Notes under the pieces: generated by a model
Told to the model about the DNA's origin: nothing
The model's database searches: none
The model's input: only the letters and a program-made list of their open reading frames with translations
Program-made: the position numbers and the translations under genes
Shown: positions 47,866-57,889 of the stretch, in pieces
How positions within the stretch are numbered: the first letter of the stretch is position 1
How the letters are laid out: every line of letters starts with the position of its first letter
From: Crossaster papposus
Lineage: Eukaryota; Echinodermata; Asteroidea; Velatida; Solasteridae
Length of the DNA: 64,000 nucleotides
Reading direction: 5' to 3'
NCBI GenBank assembly: GCA_037893245.1
Contig: JBAIAA010000409.1
Span: 2,099,001 to 2,163,000 of the forward strand

Positions 47866-48550
47866 CTGTACGAAGGCAGAACAAAACAAGTCATTATTAG
47901 GGGTGCACCTCTGTATACAAATTCTCATAGACACCAGTGATCAAGTCTGCACTTTTTTTCTCAAAATACTTATAGTCCTCACAGATGTTCGGGCTCGACA
48001 GGAAAATGATGATCAACATGTCGTCTTTAAATTTCTTTTTATTTATTGGTGGGTTGACCATTGACTTGTTGAGATATTCTCACCCAAACAAAAACACCCA
48101 TAAAACGAATGAAGTTTCCCAAACTGGAAAAGTTTGAAAATGGATCCTTCCACAACATATGGCTAAATAGAATCACTTTCGGACCCAAATGCATCTAAAA
48201 TACTCTGTAGTGAAAGCCAGTTACACCTTTAGTACTGGAGAAAAATCAATACAGATCAAGGGTAAACATGTATCGACAGTGACTTGGTATCATTGGTATT
48301 AACGCGTTAATACATTTTTTAGGGTCCGTGACTTTTGATAAAAAAATGGTCAGGGGCATGAATCCAACTGCAGCTGTAAGTTTGTGTTGTGTTTCACCAC
48401 TCTATGGCTACCTCTATAAACCCGATATAGTGGGGCAGATATACAGGGTGGCCCTCTAAAAAAAACCGGACAAGCACATATCAACCTATAGACAATAGCC
48501 CTATGGACAATATAGCCCTAGACAAGAGATTACGATGCAGCCTGACAAAC
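47866..48550. other. ABCC intron 10; no gene seen
   Basis: ACAGGGTGGCCCTCTAAAAA at 48443 is a solitary mariner-type end. Otherwise nothing recognised. Confidence 0.5.
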
Positions 48551-48653
48551 CTTAGTTGGATCGATCCAGAAACAGTTGTCATCTCACCCAAGATGGCGGA
48601 CAGCAGTGATGACTTCCCACTGCCGACTTGGCCAATCACTATTGTAAGCTTTC
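48551..48653 (-). CDS. ABCC9-like: ABCC exon 10: NBD1 Walker A
   Basis: Phase 1 to 2 (residues 454-488). [20 protein letters not shown] contains the Walker A P-loop with an intact Lys. [15 protein letters not shown] follows, the canonical L(L/I)GEM...G.I segment. The family usually has GQVGCGKSS or GQVGSGKSS at this site. Acceptor tgatttatttcag, donor gtttgt. Confidence 0.93.
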
Positions 48654-48829
48654 CTGAAATAAATCACAGGTACTATTATAACAGAGTACTTTCCGAGTAC
48701 ATGTACTTTGTTTACAACCAAATATTTTGCTGTTTGTTGCGAACAAAGTGAGACAAACATGAGAGTAGACAACATATAAATGAGTTGGAACTTTGGATGC
48801 ATAAAGTTATTCAAAGTTTTGGAACAGAA

Positions 48830-48960
48830 GTAGACGGAAAGTAGTCGGAAGGTAGTCGGAAGGTACTCGGAAGGTACTCGGAAGGTACTCGGAAGGTACT
48901 CGGAAGGTACTCGGAAGGTACTTGGAAGATATTTAGAAAGTATTCGGAAAGTACTTGGTA
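48830..48960. repeat. 12-bp minisatellite (GGAAGGTACTCG)n
   Basis: About ten units from AGTAGTCGGAAGGTAGTCGG into (GGAAGGTACTCG)n, decaying to GGAAAGTACTTGGTAAGT. Confidence 0.95.
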
Positions 48961-49239
48961 AGTATGTACAATACAAGATTATGACTGTATAATGTCTTAA
49001 ATTTCTTTAGCAAAGTATTTAATGCTCAGTGTCTGTGACAGCTTTATCTATACCAAACTATTTTGATATCTGATAGTTAAGCTGGTACAATGTACTCGTA
49101 AAGTACTCGACTACAACTCTGGTTCTTAACAAAGACTTTATAATTTGCTTTCACAATTTATTCTACGAGAAAAAAAGGCCACACAACAAATTTGCAATGC
49201 GTCTGGCTTTAATAAGAAACCCTAAATAAAAGGACGTAC

Positions 49240-49318
49240 CTTCCGGTATTTCCACATTGATATTTGAAAGCACAGGCGCTTCGGATGCAGTATCCCAGAT
49301 GAAATTGCCATTCGAGAT
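49240..49318 (-). CDS. ABCC9-like: ABCC exon 9: NBD1 beta-strands / A-loop region
   Basis: 26 codons plus 1 nt, phase 0 to 1 (residues 428-453). ISNGNFIWDTASEAPVLSNI then NVEIPEG is the ABCC NBD1 opening (I.N..F.W.......L..I...IP.G). Trp at the W-loop position that stacks on ATP adenine is retained. Acceptor ttattttgtag, donor gtacgt. Confidence 0.9.
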
Positions 49319-49433
49319 CTACAAAATAAAGATAGAGTTTGTTATTACAGTTGTATATTTCAGCAGGCTCTATACAAAGGTACAACCTACAATCTATGGT
49401 GAACCTGAACTTTAAAATCAGCATCTTCATCAG

Positions 49434-49618
49434 TGCCACACACTCTTGAAACTTCTGGGTCAGATTCACCCTGAATCAGATTTGTATTTGCTCTTCCCGT
49501 TTCCAGGTACATAATGTCATTTTTTAGATTAAAAAAGAGTCATGTTTGTGCTGAAAATGGGTAGAAAATGTATAGATTCAGATTTGAGGTCAATCTGACC
49601 CAGGAGTTTTTCCAGTGC
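49434..49618. mobile_element. Small inverted-repeat MITE
   Basis: AGTGCCACACACTCTTGAAA, CTTCTGGGTCAGATTCACC against GGTCAATCTGACCCAGGAGT, TTTTCCAGTGCA; about 45-bp arms. Confidence 0.75.
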
Positions 49619-50767
49619 AATCAATCGCAAAATGTTTATTGTATAATTTTGTTTAAAGCAAATAAACGAGAATCGGTCTTAACTTAAATTCTTTTTGGAA
49701 TTTACCAAGTTTCCCAATGCCTCTGTTTTCCTATTACGCCTCTGCAATAATGTCACGCAGTTAAATCTACTATACCACAACAATATTCCATCTCGTGTCA
49801 GTCACACTAATTCTAGCGCCATTTTCCAAACCCAAACTTCGTCTCTATCTTTTGTTTCATTCATGCAGTTTGACAATGGTGATGGAGCCAAAGACGAAGC
49901 CTAAGTTGGTGCTTGGAAAACAGCCCATGCAGGTTCCAGTCAAAGCACAAGCCATTCAAATCAATCGTGATAAAAGCATTCCATTGCCATTTTCACCAGT
50001 GACCCCCGTCGGAGGTCCATGCCCCAGGTGCAGCCCATTTGAATTTTTGAATTGCACACAAACAAAAACATCAGTTACTATTAAGTGGACCCTTGAACAA
50101 TATTTGTGCACACCAAAGTGCCCCCTCCGCCCCCCTCCCAGTACAAATGTAACCCTAAACCATCAGCCTCAGTCGTAAAATTGAGCCAGCGTAAATGATC
50201 GAGAGGAGTAATGCTTGTTGTGTTTTTGGCAAAGGTATGCACAACTAGAGTTGAAAAATGGATGATATCAATACAGCACAAGTGGTGGCCGATCTTATCA
50301 CTTATTTCATTTGTTTTTCTTCAAAATGGCCACCAATATGCTTGTTTTTACTGGCTTGTTCGCTGGATTACATGCGGGAACAAGCATTTTGGTGGGCATT
50401 TTTTTTTAAAGGGTGATAACACCCAAAAAGCTACCACCGCTGCAATGCTATCACATAATTGTCCAACTACAGGGTGCATACTTTGCCAAAAATGAGCATT
50501 ATCTATCTCATTTGGTACCGACCAGCCCCCAGGCTGTGCTGATGGCATGACCTACCCTAATAACGCCACTGATTTTCACCTCTGTTTACTTTCGACTGCT
50601 CTTGGTGTTCAGATTGGACTTGTGATAGACATGTGGTGATGTACTAGCACTAGGAAAGGGCATGATGAGATTTTACATTCAAATTAGCGAACACGGTTCT
50701 AATAGCAGGAGGTGATTCCAAAAAACGATTTCCAAAATCACATCTAAATGCTCATACCCGGCCAACA
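49619..50767. other. ABCC intron 8 (part); no gene seen
   Basis: Open frames at 49795-50178 (+) and 50211-50495 (+) show no domain or splice context and I treat them as chance. GATGGAGCCAAAGACGAAGC at 49879 is a family-M end. Confidence 0.5.
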
Positions 50768-51007
50768 GGGGCCAATTTCATAGAGCTGCTTTAAGCAAAA
50801 AAAATGCTTAAGCACAAAACATTCTTGCTTAGTAAAACCAGCTTACTGGTAACAACTCCATGTGATGTATATTATTTGTGATTGGTATTTAGCTGTTGTT
50901 AGCTTTAACGACCACGTGGAATTTTGGCTCCTGACATGATTTATCAAGCAAGAGTTTTTGTGCTTAAGCAAAATTGTGTGCTTAAGCAGCTCTATGAAAT
51001 TGGCCCC
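50768..51007. mobile_element. MITE family F, copy 1 (abuts exon 8)
   Basis: GGGGCCAATTTCATAGAGCT … AGCTCTATGAAATTGGCCCC; subterminal GCTTAAGCA words on both sides. The right end is 10 bp from exon 8. Relatives at 56035 and 62583. Confidence 0.95.
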
Positions 51008-51017
51008 AGGTTCCTAC

Positions 51018-51230
51018 CTTGATGGCAACGCTGGGTTTCAATTTGGAGGCTGGTTGCTTGTGGAAGATGATGTCATGCAGTGGGCTCTTGCTGGTTCTTC
51101 CTATATGACTGCCGCGATTGTCCGAGCTCAGCAAGTATGACTGCTCCGAGTCGGCGCTGTCCTTGTACTTGTCCACGTTGCTGCTGTTGCTAAACAAGTC
51201 TGGGTTTTGGTCGTCGACTGCACCGTTGGC
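51018..51230 (-). CDS. ABCC9-like: ABCC exon 8: cytosolic TMD1-NBD1 linker
   Basis: 71 codons, phase 0 to 0 (residues 357-427). It is polar, Ser/Asp/Asn-rich and probably disordered: SNSSNVDKYKDSADSEQ, then GRTSKSPLHDIIFHK. The linker before NBD1 is variable across ABCC proteins and often phosphorylated, so no function is assigned. Because it is symmetric and encodes only linker, it could be a cassette exon. Acceptor gttgttcgcag, donor gtagga. A 240-bp MITE (family F) ends 10 bp from the exon edge. Confidence 0.82.
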
Positions 51231-51359
51231 CTGCGAACAACAGAAAAAGACCAGTGAGAAAACGTGAGATTGGTCTTATCAGTGCGGTGTTTTATCTGAA
51301 GCACACATTGTCAATGGATCATGATTATTCAGCTAGTTCAATTTTTATTCATGTTAGGG

Positions 51360-51685
51360 TTAAAGGTGAGATACACCATTGGTAATTGCTTGAATTATCA
51401 TGAATGAGTAGATTTGGGGGGTTGTATTTTATAGTAAATATCGTTTAACTGACCTGTCCGAAGTTTTTAAATCATGGATGCCAAGAAAAACAGCGGTTAT
51501 TTGCCGGACGGCGATCGCAAATTTTTCTATAAAATTATATTTTTCAGAATAATTACAGGATATCTAGCACAATATTTTTTGCTGAATGCCTAGAATCAAT
51601 ATTTACTTTCAAATGAGTAAGATATTTTTTAATAATTTGGTAGAAAATATTTTTGATATCTGCAAATGGTGTATCCTACCTTTAA
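51360..51685 (+). mobile_element. MITE family A, copy 11
   Basis: TTAA-AGGTGAGATACACC…GGTGTATCCTACCT-TTAA; shorter interior than copies 1-9. Confidence 0.93.
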
Positions 51686-52400
51686 TATAGGATAGATATA
51701 GCCTTAATTTACTGCTCGAAAGCTTGCTACGGTACCCACTCTTGTAAACCTAGTGAACATGCAAACATGCCACGGAAATGTTCTAAATTTATAGCGCCAA
51801 GTAACAACGAGTTTATAGTGCGTATTTTCATTGTTAGTGTCCCGTGTTTCCTTTGTTAGATGTTAATAGTGTCGTGGCTATTATTGTTTGATGAAACTCT
51901 GAAAAATATCATTTTAATCACCGCCCAACAGCGCAAACGTCAGCAATGGACGAATGAAATTTACCCCTCACGTACAGGCGCAAATTAAGTCACTGGTGGC
52001 CTTGCACGTATTTACGATGTGTTTCGTGAAGTGAACCTCGAAAAATGTCATAGCTGCGACGCATCCTTGGGCAGTTACAATGCGCTGCAGAGCTGCGATG
52101 TGTCAGTTGCGATGAGTTTCACGAAATCGGGTGCTGGAAAATTTGTATACTGATTTTAGGCCGCCAACTGCGAGAACCCCAGCCCCATTCTGGTGCCATT
52201 TGTGGTTTGAAAACATTCAATCGATTGATATGAACCTAACAGTTTAAATATTTTCATTTGCTTCCATTTCTATTTGCTTCTCAGTGATTCGGAAACTGGA
52301 GGCGAAGCCGGATTCGAAGACGAAGAAAAGGTTTTAAAATACCTCTCATCAGTGGGTTTTGGGTTTATAACCATATACTGGGGAAAAACTTCTTTTGAGA
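51686..52400. other. ABCC intron 7 (part); family-M fragment at 52190-52335
   Basis: CAATCGATTGATATGAACCT, TTTGCTTCCATTTCTATTTG and GGAGGCGAAGCCGGATTCGA match family M. Upstream is single-copy-looking AT-moderate sequence with no gene. Confidence 0.6.
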
Positions 52401-52768
52401 CTTAAAGGGATCGTATACGTTTGGTAATTGGAACCCACTGTTTGTTTGAATCCTATACAGTATCATAAAACTAACCTGTAAACATTTTATTTCAAAAGGT
52501 GGTAGCGATTTTGAGATATTGCCGAAAATCTGGAGCTGTTATGTCCACGCAGGAAGAACAGAATCTGAGAAACGTCATTGGAGTAACGCTTCTCAGATTC
52601 AAATTTTTGGGGATAAAAAGTTATATCTTTTTCCATAACCGCAGTACTTCGAAGTCAAAAGTTTCTAAAAATGCATTATACTCTCCAAAGCTGCTGTACT
52701 TCTTACCAAGTAAGTTTTTATTGCCATAAATTTTTAGAGTGATTACCAAACGTATATGATCCCTTTAA
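52401..52768. mobile_element. MITE family G, copy 2
   Basis: TTAA-AGGGATCGTATACGTTTGG … CCAAACGTATATGATCCCT-TTAA, inverted relative to copy 1. It ends 36 bp from exon 7. Confidence 0.93.
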
Positions 52769-52804
52769 GTGTACCAACCGCCCTGGTTTATTTGAAATAC
52801 CTAC

Positions 52805-53029
52805 CACCCCGACATGTTTACCCCTGCTGTCGTCGAGCCCCTCAGCGATCTCGGGCCCATCGAGGAACCCCTGCACCCGTTTGGTACTGACTATTCCATT
52901 GATGACAAACAGAAGGCAGACTGGAAGGAAGATCAGTGGCAGAAAGAGCATGTTGAACAGGGCCAGGGCCGAGAAGGTCACATCCGGTGTCAGCGGCTCA
53001 CGAGTGATGGCACTGTAGGTTCCGAAACC
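52805..53029 (-). CDS. ABCC9-like: ABCC exon 7: end of TMD1
   Basis: 75 codons, phase 0 to 0 (residues 282-356). It has an extracellular turn (GFGTYSAITREPLTPDVTF), the ALALFNML motif conserved in ABCC proteins, and the final TMD1 helix (LPLIFLPVCLLFVINGIVS). STKRVQGFLDGPEI, the standard exit into the TMD1-NBD1 linker (S..R...FL...E), follows. The donor gtaggt was preferred over gtaaac 17 nt earlier because only it gives phase 0 for exon 8. A family-G MITE ends 36 bp from the donor-side boundary. Confidence 0.88.
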
Positions 53030-53087
53030 CTATAGGTTTGCAGAGGGGAATACGACAAATCAAAATCTTCAAGAAATTAACCTAATC

Positions 53088-53170
53088 AACGGCCTGAACT
53101 CGCCTCGGATAGAGTTTTGTTAAAAATAATCCTGCTCGGTGATGTTAAAATAATCCCGGCACGGACTGGT
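53088..53170. mobile_element. MITE family B fragment, copy 3
   Basis: GGCCTGAACTCGCCTCGGAT … ATAATCCCGGCACGGACTGG: the right end only. Confidence 0.75.
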
Positions 53171-53204
53171 TTAGCACCAACAACTAGTGTATATCAGCAA
53201 TGGG

Positions 53205-53960
53205 GCCGTATCGTAAATCCGACGCCTCATAAGTTCGACGTCTCATAAGTCCCAATTTCGGAATTATGAGTCGTCGGACTTTTGAGGCACTGGCCTCATA
53301 CACTCGGGCTCACGGGTCCGACGCCTCATAAGTCTGACGTCTCATAAGTCCGACGTCGGACAAATGAGGCGTCTGACTGTGGGGGCGTCGGAGCTATAGA
53401 CTATTATAAGAAAAGGTTCATTTGTCCGACAAGGCAAAAACGAGTTTTACCAAAGCTTGTTACTGGCGATGTGAGCGATTTAAATGTACCAATTAAATTG
53501 CACAATTACAGGGGTTCAGATCGGCAAGTCATGGTGAGAATTAACATGGCGAAATTAACATTAACAAGATCGTACCCATGGTAACGAGGTTGAGTACATG
53601 TATTTACTCGAACTTCAGTAGTCTGGAACTCATTGTATAATATTTTACTGTACCACTTGGTGGCGCTATTATTTTCACATTTTTTAAGCGCAATGCTTGT
53701 ATTCATGACTGTCGGACTTATGAGGTGTCGGACTTATGAGGTGTCGGACTTATGAGGTGTCGGACTTATGAGGTGTCGGACTTATGAGGCATCGGACTTA
53801 TGAGGCGTCGGACTTTTGGACAGAAATAAAAGTAAAAGTAATTGTCGGACCTATGAGGTGTCAGACCTATGAGGCATCGAACCAATGAGGCGTCGGACTT
53901 AAGGGCCTTATTTGGTATTTTGTCTGACCTATGAGGCGTCGGACTTACGAGCGCCCCCCC
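53205..53960. mobile_element. Foldback element with 16-bp repeat-built arms
   Basis: The left arm has several CCGACGCCTCATAAGT-type units (53216-53380). The right arm has the inverse, GTCGGACTTATGAGGT, tandemly repeated about 5-8 times (53708-53955). The outer right edge is a C-tract. A 310-bp AT-rich middle lacks units. Confidence 0.88.
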
Positions 53961-54029
53961 CCCCCTCAATTTATTAATACCTCTAAATATTATAGGTATT
54001 TTCAGGCTATTTTAAAACATTTTTTATTC

Positions 54030-54400
54030 AAATTTACCAATTCTTACATAAATTTCACAGGCTTTTAACAAACCATTTAGCCATTTACCATTCAATTTTA
54101 AATGTTTGTAACTCTATTTGAACATTGTCTCTCTGGGGTATTCGTCATTACAGATGCCGAAAGGCAGCATTCACATATTTAAATAAGATTTAAATTGATT
54201 GATATCAGACGGTTTCAATCTCTTAATGCTGCCTTTCGGCAACAGCTTAGACGAATTTGATTTGTAATGATCAATATTCCACAGAAATGTTTAAATAGAG
54301 TTACCAAAATTTCAAATTTAATGGTAAATTACTAAATTAGTTTGTAAAAGTGTGTGAATTGTTTTTTTCTCGGACGAAAATTGAATGTTAGAGTTGTTGA
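54030..54400. mobile_element. MITE family I, copy 2
   Basis: AACATTGTCTCTCTGGGGTA, TGCCGAAAGGCAGCATTCAC … AATGCTGCCTTTCGGCAACA, AGACGAATTTGATTTG. It is inverted-repeat based and matches the arms of the split copy at 21145-25690. Confidence 0.85.
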
Positions 54401-54559
54401 ATTTGAATGAAAAATGTTTAAAATAGCCAGGTAATTCTATATTTGTTAAAAAATTATATTTTAATCCTAATATAAATTAAGTATTCATATTATACTTCCA
54501 TGGACAGAAGTATTCTTCTTTTTTTGTGGAAAATGACGACATTTTAAGTTGCAACTCAC

Positions 54560-54600
54560 CAAAATTGTCACGAAAACCGGTGTAGAAAATGTCAAGAAAA
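54560..54600 (-). CDS. ABCC9-like: ABCC exon 6: 41-bp micro-exon in TMD1
   Basis: Only 41 bp, phase 1 to 0. With the preceding C it encodes LFLTFSTPVFVTIL, which fills exactly the gap corresponding to SUR IFMNTAIPIAAVLI. The acceptor (gtttttttctag) and donor (gtgagt) are both strong. No other arrangement of exons 5 and 7 keeps the frame, because exon 5 ends in phase 1 and exon 7 begins in phase 0. Confidence 0.88.
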
Positions 54601-54751
54601 CTAGAAAAAAACACAAAAACAACATGATGAGGCTCATTAACAATTTAACAATTTGGATGAAAAATATCACATCGTCATCGTTTTTACGAAGAGACACACA
54701 TGTCACACAAATCTTTTGTTGCTATCACATCCTGCTGAGGGTAATGTCCGT

Positions 54752-55024
54752 GGCGTAGCGATTCTAATTTCCTCCCCTTCCACCAATATGAACCGGGTTC
54801 AAATCCGGCATGGGACAATATGCATGGATTGGGTTTTCAGTCCCTGCCTGACTCCGTGGATTTTCTCCAGGATATTATTCTGGGGTTTTCCTCCCACCTC
54901 TAAAACTGTACCTTCTTCTCAATGTCTTCTCTCTACAGGTTTCTTCATGCTTATGAGCTACAATGCCAAGGGTGCTTTTGAGGGATCCTTGGTTTCATTA
55001 CCAGATATAAATAATAATAATAAA
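54752..55024 (+). mobile_element. tRNA-derived SINE family S, copy 2
   Basis: GTGGCGTAGCGATTCTAATT, GAACCGGGTTCAAATCCGGC (B-box), GGATTGGGTTTTCAGTCCCT, end TTTGAGGGATCCTTGGTTTC and ATAATAATAA tail. About 10-15% diverged from copy 1 by eye. Confidence 0.9.
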
Positions 55025-55315
55025 AATTTTCCTTTTCCATTGTTAGTACATGCTTCATATAACCAAGACGTCTTGTAAGAACACCACTACAATGAAGACA
55101 TCTTAGCAATTAACACTAATTATTATCACCACTTATTATGTTGAATTCCCTGCAATAGTACACATTTTTCTCAGTAGGAGCTCCAGGCATTCACGGAAAC
55201 AAGTACACGTTCTTCTGTTTTCTTTGAAGAAAGTAAATATCTCACATAAATAGCCTACCGAATCAAAGAGAGTTGTATAGAGTAAAACAGCAGTCGGGTA
55301 GTTCGATAGGTCAAA

Positions 55316-55701
55316 TTAAAGGTAGGAGACACCATTTGCAGATATCGAAAAAATTTACTACCAAATTATTAAGAAATATCTTAATCATCTGAAAGTAAAT
55401 AATGATTTCTAGGCATCCAGCAAAATGATTGCGCTAGATATCCTTTAATTATTCTGAAAAATATAATTTTATAAAGAAATATTGCCGGACGGCGATCGCG
55501 AAAAAAACACAAATAACATAAGAATAACTGCTCGACACCGGTTGAAAACAAACGCTGTTTTTTGTGCTTTTCTCGGCATTCATGATTGTAAAACTCTTGA
55601 CAGGTTTAATAGTTAAACGATATTTACTATAAAATACAACCCCCCAAATCCACCCATTCATGATAATTCAAGCAATTACCAATGGTGTATCCTACCTTTA
55701 A
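55316..55701 (-). mobile_element. MITE family A, copy 12 (reverse)
   Basis: TTAA-AGGTAGGAGACACC…GGTGTATCCTACCT-TTAA, 70 bp from exon 5. Confidence 0.94.
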
Positions 55702-55771
55702 CTACTCTCCAGGTGCCTAATTAAACTATTTTGATTACAAAAAAGAACATTTTGCAGTTGGGAATATTTAC

Positions 55772-55934
55772 GTGTTGCGACGTAGGCAGCGTTGATCTTG
55801 TACAGGTAAAAGAGTTCTTTGCCCCTGGTGGCTTCGATGGCCTTGCCGTACAGTCCCTCCCAGGCGTACAGCTTCAGCAGCTTGATGCCTTGCATTAACT
55901 CGTTGGTCTTCGAGAGGCGTTCGTCTGAGAATTT
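55772..55934 (-). CDS. ABCC9-like: ABCC exon 5: TMD1 intracellular loop 2 / coupling region
   Basis: 54 codons plus 1 nt, phase 0 to 1 (residues 214-267). It contains [20 protein letters not shown] followed by AWEG, the strongest ABCC hallmark (R...NE...GIK.LK.YAWE). [18 protein letters not shown] comes next. The acceptor atgttaaag was chosen because it restores the RLKFSDERL register matching SUR RS.LEYSNERL. A ttctcag acceptor 10 nt further in breaks the frame. Donor gtaaat. Confidence 0.92.
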
Positions 55935-56034
55935 CTTTAACATTTGACAAGGAAACGAGACTAGGTTTTAATGTAAGAGAGGGAACTATAACACATGTAT
56001 TTTTAATCGTCTTGAATGAGACATTTAGAACCAG

Positions 56035-56270
56035 GGGCCAATTTCACGGAGCTGCTAAGCACAAAAATTTGCTTAGCATGAAAATTTGTCCTTCGTAAAA
56101 ACAAGGTTATAGACCAAATTTTCACGTGATCTTTATTGTGTTTGATGGATAATCAGCTGCTTTTTTGCTTAGCATGAAAAACACGTATAATTTTGGCTGA
56201 TAACTTGTTTTTAATGAGCAAGACTTTTTTGTGCTAAGCCAATTTTTGTGCTTAGCAGTTCCGTGAAATC
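56035..56270. mobile_element. MITE family F, copy 2
   Basis: GGGGCCAATTTCACGGAGCT … TGCTTAGCAGTTCCGTGAAA; right terminus eroded (TCTTGCGAAAT). Confidence 0.88.
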
Positions 56271-56737
56271 TTGCGAAATCCATTATATTAACCTATTTGC
56301 TTTTGCTATAATTTTCGAAAATGAATGGTAATACATGTAGGGTGTTCATATTCATAGTAAATGTTGTCAGACCTGTTTTTTTAGTTTTGTGTTTATAGAT
56401 GCTTAAAAAATCCAAAAACTAAATCTTGTTCTTGCAGTTTGGTTCCTTGACTTCCTTCAGACGAAACAGAGCAACTTATAAAACATCCGGGGAATTATAA
56501 CGTTAGGTAACCAGACTAATTGCCTTGCACCCATTTGTAAGTACAGTATTGCAAATAAATGTGGATTTTACTGAATTTAATAAAATTGGAGACAGTGTTT
56601 GATAAAAAGTTGAAGTTTTCCAACGATTTCCAGCCGGCAATCATTGGAAATTGATACAAAATTCCACTTTTCTGGTAAATTACATCACATCAGGTGCTGT
56701 GATTTTACAAGATGCTTCAGACTGTTATTCACATACA

Positions 56738-56811
56738 GTCAAGTAAGTTATTTCATAATAATTCAGTAGTTTTCTTGTTGATGTTTGCAAATAGTTGATA
56801 CTACCTTTAAA
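56738..56811 (+). mobile_element. MITE family A fragment (right end) beside exon 4
   Basis: GTCAAGTAAGTTATTTCATA, ATAATTCAGTAGT … GCAAATAGTTGATACTACCT-TTAA; diverged. Confidence 0.75.
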
Positions 56812-56823
56812 AAAGCTACTTAC

Positions 56824-56958
56824 CAGCCGCATCTTTTCCTGCCTGCCCATAAACTGAGCGATCTTGACCTGTATCGGAGTAGCAATGAGAAACACGCTGG
56901 CGGCAATCAGAGCAGAGACTCCGATCTGAAGGTACAGCAGAGCAAGATTGACCACGAT
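56824..56958 (-). CDS. ABCC9-like: ABCC exon 4: TMD1 helices
   Basis: 45 codons, phase 0 to 0 (residues 169-213). It encodes a hydrophobic hairpin, LALLYLQIGVSALIAASVFL, then the cytosolic VKIAQFMGRQEKMRL. LGVSAL-type and P(I/V)Q motifs are conserved in SUR proteins. Acceptor tttcacgcag, donor gtaagt. The exon is squeezed between two family-A MITE remnants, ending 12 bp past the donor side (about 56811) and starting 33 bp beyond the acceptor side (about 56991). Confidence 0.92.
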
Positions 56959-56990
56959 CTGCGTGAAAAGTCACAAAGATTTGTATATTA

Positions 56991-57010
56991 AAAGGTAGTA
57001 TACACCATTT
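56991..57010 (-). mobile_element. MITE family A fragment (left end), cut by element D
   Basis: AAAAGGTAGTATACACCATTT, then a GTGACC-type element is inserted at ATTT. The MITE appears to resume at 57843 with ATTTGCAAACATAAAAAAAT. Confidence 0.8.
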
Positions 57011-57842
57011 GTGACCTGCTCCAATGAAACCCAGAAAAAGTTGACAATTTGTGACCTGTTCCAACGAAACCTAGACAAAGTCGACTTTTTCGTTTTTCAG
57101 ATTTTGCTTTTTTCAAATTCTCTAGGTTCTCAGCTTTAAAATGATGTATCATTTACATATGTACCCCCACCCTATCTTCCCTGGGGTCTGGATTTAGTGA
57201 TAAAACCCTGACAACCTAATTATGAGATAAACAGCTTTGAAGTTCAGAAAAGCGTATTATTTCTATACACAAATGTTTCACAAAATTGACAAAAAAACAC
57301 ACTTCTGGTAGACGGATTTTGTTCAAATTTGAGGAGATTGTAGATTAATAGTAAGTGACTTAGGAAAACCTAAAATCTCAAAATGGTAAAATCCTTCCCA
57401 AAATTACTTCAGGAGTACATTGTGACAAAACACATTGTGCGACTTTGTCCAGGTTTCGTTGGAACAGGTCACATTTGTGCTTGACAAATGTTTTGCTTTT
57501 CACCAATTCTCTAGGTTATCAGCTTTAAATTGATATATCATTTACATATGTACCTCCACCCTATCTCACCTGGGGAAAGAATTTAGTAATAAAACCCTGA
57601 CAACCTAATTATGAGATATACAGCTTTGAAGTTCATAAAAGCGTATTGTTTCCATACACAATTGTTTCACAAAATAACAAATAAAAACACTTCTGAATGA
57701 CAGATTATGTTCAAATTTAAGGAGATTGTAGATTAATAGTAGTTTGTGATTCAGGAAAACCCAAAACCACAAATGACTTCAAGAGTACATTGTAATAAAA
57801 CACATTGTGTGACTTTGTCCGGTTTTTTTTGAAACAGGTCAC
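57011..57842. mobile_element. MITE family D, outer copy (GTGACC group)
   Basis: GTGACCTGCTCCAATGAAAC … TTTTTTTTGAAACAGGTCAC with ATTT on both sides (57007-57010, 57843-57846). It is interrupted by a second D copy after its first 36 bp. Confidence 0.9.
57051..57472. mobile_element. MITE family D, inner copy nested in D
   Basis: GTGACCTGTTCCAACGAAAC … GTTTCGTTGGAACAGGTCAC with ATTT on both sides (57047-57050, 57473-57476). Bodies share TTCTCTAGGTT(A/C)TCAGCTTT, ATGTACC(C/T)CCACCCTATCT. Confidence 0.93.
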
Positions 57843-57889
57843 ATTTGCAAACATAAAAAAATACATTTAAAAGTGAACAAAGATTTTGA

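Noticed and set aside
48600-48976. 130-codon minus frame with SEYLPSTFRVP repeats
   Set aside because: Translation of the GGAAGGTACTCG minisatellite running into exon 10 in the wrong frame.
49795-50178. 127-codon + frame as a gene
   Set aside because: No domain, no splice context; it overlaps a family-M transposon end and lies within an ABCC intron.
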